From: Oenanthe sinensis | Lineage: Eukaryota; Streptophyta; Magnoliopsida; Apiales; Apiaceae | Assembly (NCBI GenBank): GCA_028671895.1 | Contig: CM053794.1 | Location: forward strand, 22,678,501-22,742,500 | Length of the DNA: 64,000 bases | Reading direction: 5' to 3' | Part shown: positions 46,001-55,000 of the stretch, one piece after another | Position numbering within the stretch: the first letter of the stretch is position 1 | How the letters are laid out: the number at the start of each line of letters is the position of its first letter | Made by a program: the position numbers and the translations under genes | The notes under the pieces: model-generated | The model's database searches: none | Seen by the model: only the letters and a program-made list of their open reading frames with translations | Told to the model about the DNA's origin: nothing

Positions 46001-49000
46001 TTTTCATATATTTTATTTGTGTTTGAAGAGTATAAGAATATTTTTATATAGTTTTCATATATTTTATTTGTGTTTGAAGAGTACATATAAGGTTTGTGTG
46101 ATTTAATTAGAAAACTAATATTTAAAATTTAGGCCCAACTAATAGAGTATTTCATATATTTTATTTATGATTACCTCTGAAAGGGGTTTATGTTTTAAGG
46201 GGATTAGAGTTGTGTGCTTTGTTTAGAGATGTATTATAATTAGAAAACCAATGTTTAAATATTAGGCCCAATTACAACTAACTCAACCCAAATATTACTT
46301 TAAAAAAAACTCAGCCCAAATACCAAGCAACGACCGACTACCAAACTTTTAATGTTTCAACTTTAATAATATAGTATAGATATATACATATATGTCACTA
46401 CTCACTACACATTAAAAGATGAAGACAAGTGTATATATGTGTGTGTTTACATATATATTTAAGGACATATCATACTATCACCATTCATGACGACCTAACC
46501 AATGTCGTGGCAGTTGGCACCATGGTGTCATGACAACAATGGTTTGAATGGATTGAACTAGGACTAATTGACGGCTGAGTGGCTGGGTTTGTAGTATTTA
46601 GTTTTTAGGTAGAGCCGTAGAGGTAAATCCATGGAACGTCGGAATGGGTTGAATTTAAAACTCTAAATCAATTTGACATGTTTTAGAAAAGCTAGAAGAT
46701 ATATGAAAAAATAACAATTAAAGATTCAAAGAAAATTAATAAGGCAAAAGCCTTCAAATAACAATTAAATCCTGATTCAGTAACTCATCATAATGTCCAC
46801 TGAATTAAAATGAAAGATGACGATCATATTTATAATGAACCAAAATTAGACCCTATCAAAGTCGAATGCTAAAACTTGTTGTATAGTTCAAGTAAAAGAT
46901 ATACCGACATAATTATCGTAATCTTAAAATATTAATAATAATATAACTAAAAAATATCTATTATGAATTCAATCTCACACCCAAAAAATAATTAATAATG
47001 ATCAGTTATTAATAAATAACAGAAAACACGGATGACAACCAGAAACCAAGATTCAAGAGTCAAGGAGGGGCGATAACCGTTTCACATAACCAACAGTATA
47101 CACTAACCAGCTCCTAAATATTTATATTTAGGGGGGAAATTGTATGATACAATATCATGAGATGGAACTCACATGCCAAACTATTTACTCAATTCTAACA
47201 ATTAGATCAAGAACAGTGTTGCACGGTTCACGAGTCGTTTGGGTACGTGGCACGGGGTCGGGTACGTGAAACGTTAGTTTTTATGAATCGGATACGCGGA
47301 TCGATATGAGGATCCCTTTTATAGTTATTTCTTTAGAAAATATTATGTATATTTGTTATTGTATCTATGTTTCAGTTACTATTTTATAACTAAAATATAT
47401 AAGTAAATTAATCGAGAAATGTAAAATTTTAAAGTTACTACACATAATATCAAGGGGATTCAAATATGTTCAAGTAATCGAGGTTATCTTCCTATTTTTT
47501 ATTCTTCTCCTTTTTACATAATGATTTTCGGAGTTAAAAGGGGGATCGTCGAAGTTGGCGAACTGGAGCGTGATCCCGAGTGATCCGGGTCGAAAAGGAA
47601 TCGTGTTCCAGAACGAGGGAACTGGATCGCGGTTCCATAGGCTGACCCACGAACCATGCAACACTGATCAAGAATACAGCTACTGATTTATAATACGAAT
47701 AGACATAATGCCATCTCTCTTGCCAGTTCCAAGTTTGACCTACTTATAGTAGTGATGGTTGGTTACATAAAAACATATACATGATGATGGGGAACGAGAG
47801 TACAGAATTAATATATATGATATTAATTAGATTATGTTTGTTTAGTGTAGAGATAAATAGTATATTTATCTAAATGTTTTATATGTGGGGTTTTTAGTTT
47901 ATTAACTAAGTAGCTTATCTATAATAAGTCCAATTGTTAACGGGTCATAGTCCATTAAGTTATTTGATTAGGTTTTCTATTTTCTATATAAGTATTGTAA
48001 TCCCTACGTATTAAATGAGACTAGATTATAAAATGATTGGGGAACGAGAATAAAGAATTAATATATATGCTATTAATTTAATTATGTTTTTTAGTGTAGA
48101 ATTAAGATATATGTTATTAATTACATTATGTTGGTTAGTGTAGAAATAAATAATATATTTATCTATATGTGGGGATTACAATACTTATATAGAAAATAGA
48201 AAACCTAATCAAATAACCTAATGGACTATGGCCCGTTAACAATTGGACTTAATATAGATAAGCTATTTATTTAATAAACTAAAAGCCCCACATATAAAAC
48301 ATATAGATAAATATACTATTTATGTCTACACTAAACAAACATAATCTAATTAATAGCATATATATTAATTCTTTATTCTCGTTCTCGTTCCCCATCATTT
48401 TGTTAACGTGCCATAGTCCATTAAGTTATTTGATTAGGTTTTCTATTTTCTATTTTCTATATAAGTATTGTAATCCTCATGAGACTTGATTATTGAGAAT
48501 ATCTTTGAATATTGAATTGGGTCTCTTTTATGGGTTGCGGTCCATAATTTTTCTCCCTTCCGCGGTTGGGAAACCCTTAGGATAGTGGGTGTTCTGCGGT
48601 TCATTCACCCAAGTTATTATCTATATTTTACAAGTTGTCCAGCATCAAAATGGTATCAAGAGCTTACGTTTCTCTACCAATTTTTACTTATTGGGATATC
48701 TTGGTTTTTGCCCCAAAAAAAAATTGTTCATTGTCGGAAACCCCTATTCATTGCCGGAGTTACTGTTCATGGCAGACAAATCTAGAGAAGGAAAAGAAAA
48801 TAAAGACGAAACGGAAAAGGCTATTGATATTTTTTCTTCATTGATCATTGCTAAGTTATAAGTGTGGTAACCTAATTTTTATCTCAATAATTTGTGCAAA
48901 ATTGCAGTTTAGTACTCCAGAGTTTTCAGAAATTCCAGATCTGGTCCCTGTCTTTCCAGAAATTGTTAAACCAGTCCCTGAAGTTTCCAAATATTACAAA

Positions 49001-52000
49001 CTGCTCCCTCAGCTTCACAGAATTATAGAACAGCCCCTCACATTTTCAGAAAATTAATAAATAGTCCCTATACTTCCAGAATTTGACAGTTTTAACTCCT
49101 GCAACTTCTATTTTGATATTTCAGCCCCTTAAACTTCAGAATTTATCAAGATCAGCGTCTCTTAATCCTTGTTTAAGCCATGTCTGCTTACATCGAACTT
49201 CAAATTGAGAGTGTGGAAGATAATATTTATTTTCTTGATAGAGAATGTAATGAGTTACACTGCGAAGTTAATGAATGCTATCACAGACACAAGTTGTTTG
49301 AGTATCAGCTTACATTGAAGGTGTTAGACAGTCAATATCATGAACTTGAAATCTTGAAAAAGAAGTATAAACTTGAGTTGAGCAAAGAAAGGGATGCATG
49401 TGCAATTGAGGAGCTAAAAATGCAACCGACGAGGTAAAAAGGGCTCTTGCGACTCTTACATCTAAGCTTCAACGTCTTGTAGATTTGGAGAATGCAAAAA
49501 ATGCCAAAGAACAAGAAATTGCAATGGAAATTGAGCATCTTGAAAACACAAATATGGAAGATCCAATTAAGGAAGTGAAACAAGTTGAAGATATAGAGAT
49601 TGTGAGTGAGAATCAGGGAGAAACAACCAAGCCACAACCTGATTGTTTTCACATTGTCGAGGAATATTTTCAGGATAGTGTTCAAATTGTTTAAGAAGGA
49701 ACAACGACTTATGGTGATATTATTGAGGTTGAGCATATCAAATTCATCATTCCAGAATTCATGATTGAACCTCCTTCACTTGCAAGCCAGTTTTCAAGAC
49801 TCTTTGCACCTGAGTTGATGCTTTTGAAAAAGTGCAAATGGTTTTTCATCGTTCCAGTCCACTTATGCATGGTTCTTGATTTCTACAAAACTTGTGGTTG
49901 AGTTTTTCTAACAAGGGGAGAATGATGGGGAACGAGAATAGAGAATTAATATATATGCTATTAATTAGATTATGTTTAGTTAATGTAGAGATAAATAGTA
50001 TATTTATCTATATGTTTTATATGTAGGACTTTTAGTTTATTAAATAAGTAGTTTATCTATAATAAGCCCAATTGTTAATGGGCCATAGTCCATTAGGTTA
50101 TTTGATTAGATTTCTATTTTCTATATAAGTATTGTAATCCCCACATATTAAATGCGACTTGATTATTGATAATATCTTTGAATATTGAATTGGATCTCTT
50201 TTATGGGTTGTCATCCATAATTTCTCTCCCACGCGCGGTTGGGAAACCCTTGGGGTAGTGGGCGTTTTGCAGTTCATTCACCCAAGTTATTATCTATTAT
50301 CGTATCGTATCTATATTTTACAAGTTATCCTGCATCACGTGATATTATACCACAGTCACAACTACAAGTACTAACAACCCCTCTTCACTTTAACCAGGGG
50401 CATAACTAATCTTTTTTAAACCACTATAGCCACTTAAATTTCTTTCGTCTTCTTTTTTTCTTTTTTCGGGGTTGGGGTACTATCCAATTTCTAATTACAT
50501 GTCATTATTCCAAGCATGCATGATAAGAACCAAAACCTACAAGTCAATACAGGGAAAATTTAGAATTAAATCATCTTGGGGTACAAAACACTAAGTCTCA
50601 CAGTATTGTATGACTTTGATATGACAACAAAATGAATGTTTTCCAAGTTACACAGAGCTATAGAAGTTAGAGCAACACAACAATGCCTTTTCGGAGAGGC
50701 TCACTCTTTATTCGGAATAATCTATAGTAATTAATGTATATTCATGGTTTCTTAACTTCTTGTCCTTGCTTATATTTCCCGAGTACATGGAAATCATTAC
50801 TATTAGCATCTTAACAGTTTATTTGAATAGTGAAAAAATGAAATTACGATGAATATATACTACAGCTATTAACATCCCAACACTTTAGGTGAATAGTGTA
50901 AATACGAAATTGTTCCATCAAGTGATTATATACCCTAAAGGGACATAGGGCGTAAGAGGTATTATTTGGAAGCACGTTGATTTAGTATCAATAACCAAAA
51001 GGAAACAAAACAAGATAATAGAAGGTACATACTAATGAAACTAACAAAAAATAAATTAATGTACCTTTATGGCAAAAAGATCTCCTGTAGTTCTTTTCTT
51101 GGCTAAAAAGACTCGACCAAATGCTCCACGACTGATTGGTTTAATAATCTCAAAGTCATCTATGGATGTTCTGTCCTTGCTAGAATGTATAGGACTAGTT
51201 CTCAAGCTCCTTACAACATCATCATCCAAGGGAGCATCCTCATCAATAACAGTGGAAGTAGTATCAAGCTTCTCATCATCGACCAGCTCACAAAGTTGCA
51301 AATACTTTTCCCTGATGGAACACAGTTAATACATTTCAGCCAAATATATTGCAATATTATTTTGTATATCATTTTTGTTTGGCATGCCAAGGTCAACGGT
51401 TTTTCAGTACTACCTCAATATAGCTATAACTGAAGTTTCAAGAAAAAAATAATGAGGAGTTTTAGAAATAAGCCAAAAGACCCAAGTGGAAAATTTTAAA
51501 AAAAAAGGTGATGCCGCATTACAGTCGAGAAGTAAAAGGTTTATGATTTTCACAAAGTTCGATAAGATCTACATAACTGCAATAATGAGGAACTTGCCTA
51601 ATCAACTTCTCGATCCGGGCTCCAAACGTCTCGACAGTAAGAGCATAAAACTTTTTACAATCAGTTACAACCTTCAAATCCTCCAGACAAGTAAGCAAGT
51701 AAGGTAAAGCTCGATCATCTTCTAGAGGTGTATTTGAAGCACATCGAGCAATATCGGCAAGTTCATTCATCTACAAGATCATAAATAGTTTAATAGCAGT
51801 GATCACGAACAAAAGAATCAGATAAGTGCTAAGCAATTTAATAACACAATACAAATCACAGTAAATGTATTTTTGAAGTTAAAGCGCAATTTAGACCTTA
51901 TTTAGGTTGTAAAAAAAATAGTTTGAATGAAAACACTTGTTTGCAAGTTCCTTAATTGTAGATTGCACAAATAGTTTCCTATTCTTCTTCTGATCTTAGG

Positions 52001-55000
52001 ATTGGCACATTGTACTTCAATCGATTGTAACATAAGAACTTAATTACATAAAGGTGCCAGAGTAAAATTGACTAACTATTTTAGATTATAATGAATGATA
52101 AATAATTATGTCTCGAACTGTAACAAGCATGCCAATTGTTTTATCCGTTGACAGTAGCATATTCAGTGAAGAATTGTACATGAGCGCTTGGATATCACAA
52201 ATAAGGAGAGTTAACTAACTTGGGAAGGGAATTCTAAAATCCAAATTACCAGAACCAAATATGCCTGGTTGAATGAGTCTGTTCCAACCTAGTACCTCTA
52301 CAAAGAGCTATTCTTCTCAAAATGGAGATTAGGATTTGAAAAAGGATAACAGGAATACAGGACTATAGAAGAGAGGTAGACAGTGAGATCATACTTTAAG
52401 GTTATGTTTGTTTGGAAGGATTTGTAAGGAACTAGTGGTTTCTGAACCCAGATTTCAAATATTTTTTGGTATTTTCTGAGTGTAAACTTCATAAGCTGAA
52501 TTACAGTAATATAAGGATAGAAATGATAGAAACAGAATAGTTTCAACAGAGATTTAGAGTTAAAACAGAGAATTAGAGAGATGCAGAGATATCTAGTAAA
52601 AGAAGATAGTTTTAGAGAGAGAAATCAGTTTAAAAACTAGAGAGAGAAACAGATTAGTGGAACTAAGTCCCAATTTTATATCATCATAGTGCATTCCTCT
52701 CAAAAGTACAACCATGACATCTATTTATAAACTCCTAACCAACTCAGTAATGACACAAATACCCTTACTACTTCTATGACTAAATACTAATGTATTGCAG
52801 CTCCTAACACGATTATAGTCCAAGGACAATAATCCCTACATTATAGTCCCTTCATTATAATCCCTGGTTTTTTAATCCTTTATATAGTCCAATCCTAGTT
52901 TTTTTGTAAGGGATTATTTACAGGACTAATTTACAAATGGACAATAATACTCTTTTCATTAATGAAACAAGTCAAGTTAGGGTATTTTTGTCTAAAAAAA
53001 TTTAATCCCCTCGTAATACTTGGTCCAACCAAGTATTAGTTTATCCCCTCATTTAGTTCATTTTTTATTTATAGATATACTTTAGGGATAGATTTCAAAT
53101 GTGATCAATTTTGACCACAATAGTCAAAGTAAAATGGGTAATTTAGGACCATGTGTGTGTGTGTGTGTATGTGTGTGTGTGAGAGAGAGAGAGGATGTTC
53201 TGAATGCAGCAAGAAAGATGGAACAATACTACTAATTGTCATGTCCCTGCCTACACAAAAGAATTTCCATGCAATCATTACAAGAAAAAACACAGAATGA
53301 TATGGCTATTTAATCAATTAACAGATTGACAGAAAGGTAGAACAGTACTACTAATTGTCATGTCCCTGCCTACGCAAGAGAATCTCCTTGCTATCTTGCA
53401 ATCATTACAAGAAAAAACACATAGAATGATAACTGGCTATTTAAACAATTAACAGAAAGGTAGAGGTACCAAGAAAAAAGACTGAGAAGGCTAGAGGTTA
53501 AATTACCTGCGGAAGGTCATCATATTCAGAATAAGAGCCTTTTCCAGCTAATAATAAGTCAATAGGACTGGTCCTCGGAGTCAGTGGAGACCTAGGAGTC
53601 ATGCTACCACCAGATGATGTAGTCATTCCTTGCTCAGACCTGGGACCAAACCGTGTTCTATATGACATGGATGGCAGACCTTTAAGGTCATCCATAGAAA
53701 CAGAATTATCAGCTTCAGGAAAACAGTCAAGCATATCTTCTGAGCCTCTACGAGACCAGTCGCTTAGTTTTGGAGAGAAAACATCAGATTCCTCACTAAT
53801 ATTCGAGTTCAACACTTTAGCTACATCTGGAGATCCTACATGTTGAAAATCCTTATTTGACAAGGACTCCATCAGCTTCTCGAGAGTTTCACTAATTCTC
53901 ACAAGGCGCACATCAACATTTACACCCTTTTGATCGCATTGATCAGCAATAGCACATATTCTAGAGTGGTCTTCTACATGTAATGTCGGAACCTCTTCCT
54001 CACAAATGCGACAAATTATGCTCTCATCAGCAATATTTGTCTGATCTCCCCAGTGACCCCAAGAAGCTTTATGTTGATGCTTCGAAATACTAACCGATTG
54101 TCCATGAAAACCTTTAGGAGTATGTTCAAGTGACTTCGGAATAGATATATCCATATCAGAATTACCTTTTCTATCATTTAGAACCTTTGAAGCTTCAGGT
54201 TTGATATCAATTTTTATCTCCTCCTGCGGAGCAGCCTTCTGTGGGCTTTTTACTCCAGGAGATGGAAACTTTTTCCAAGAAGCCATTCTATCCCTAGTTG
54301 AAGGAGAGTTCAAGCTCTTCACAATCTCTGCAGAAGGGGGAGACACAAAACTTCCAGGTTGCATAGCTTGATCTTTCTTCCAAACCAAACTGTGTTGTTC
54401 CTGACTGTACCACTTTCTTGGGGCGGCCTTTGGGACCTTTAGAGTACCAGATGCTGTCACATCTCCTAGTGCACCTATAGAAATTCTCTTATCTACAGAA
54501 TGCAGTGATTGACGGAGATGAAGGGCATTTTCATCCTCGGCAAATCCACTTTCCTTGTGGAACTGCAACAATCTAGTACACCTTGTAAGAATGAAAAGCA
54601 TTCGAGTATGAAGTTGCTTCAGGATACCCATGGGAAGCTCCTGACGTCTATCATCCAGTTCTTGAACTATGCCTTCACACTGCAGCCAAAATTCTCCAGC
54701 TGATGTCATAGCACAGCTCCGAGCCATAACTAGTAGGTCCTCAATAGTTTCCTGCCACTCAGGATGACTTTCAGCATTCTTATCCAGAGTTTCTACCAGG
54801 TGTGTGGCAAAGACACGCAGATCAGTGTCCACTTCTTCCTTTGCTTTGTCAAATTTTGCTCGAATCATGACTAGTACCTCCTGCAAGTGTATGGTTGTAA
54901 AAAGAGAAATGACAAATTTAGTGCAGTAAAACATATATCCTTAGACGAACATAACTAGAAAGAAACAAAAACCTACCTCCAAGTTATTTACACGTCGAGG

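Larger units (their letters stand above)
47785..50337 (+). mobile_element. Small non-autonomous LTR element in intron 7, antisense to the kinase gene
   Basis: The 3' LTR is 49923-50337 (TGATGGGGAACGAGAATA to CTGCATCA). The 5' LTR is 47785-48647 and carries an internal rearrangement. The flanks are catga (47780-47784) and cgtga (50338-50342), one mismatch. A Met-tRNA-like primer site follows the 5' LTR and a purine tract (AAGGGGAGAA) precedes the 3' LTR. The interior of 1.27 kb has no pol. The element sits opposite to the transcription of the kinase gene. Confidence 0.85.
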
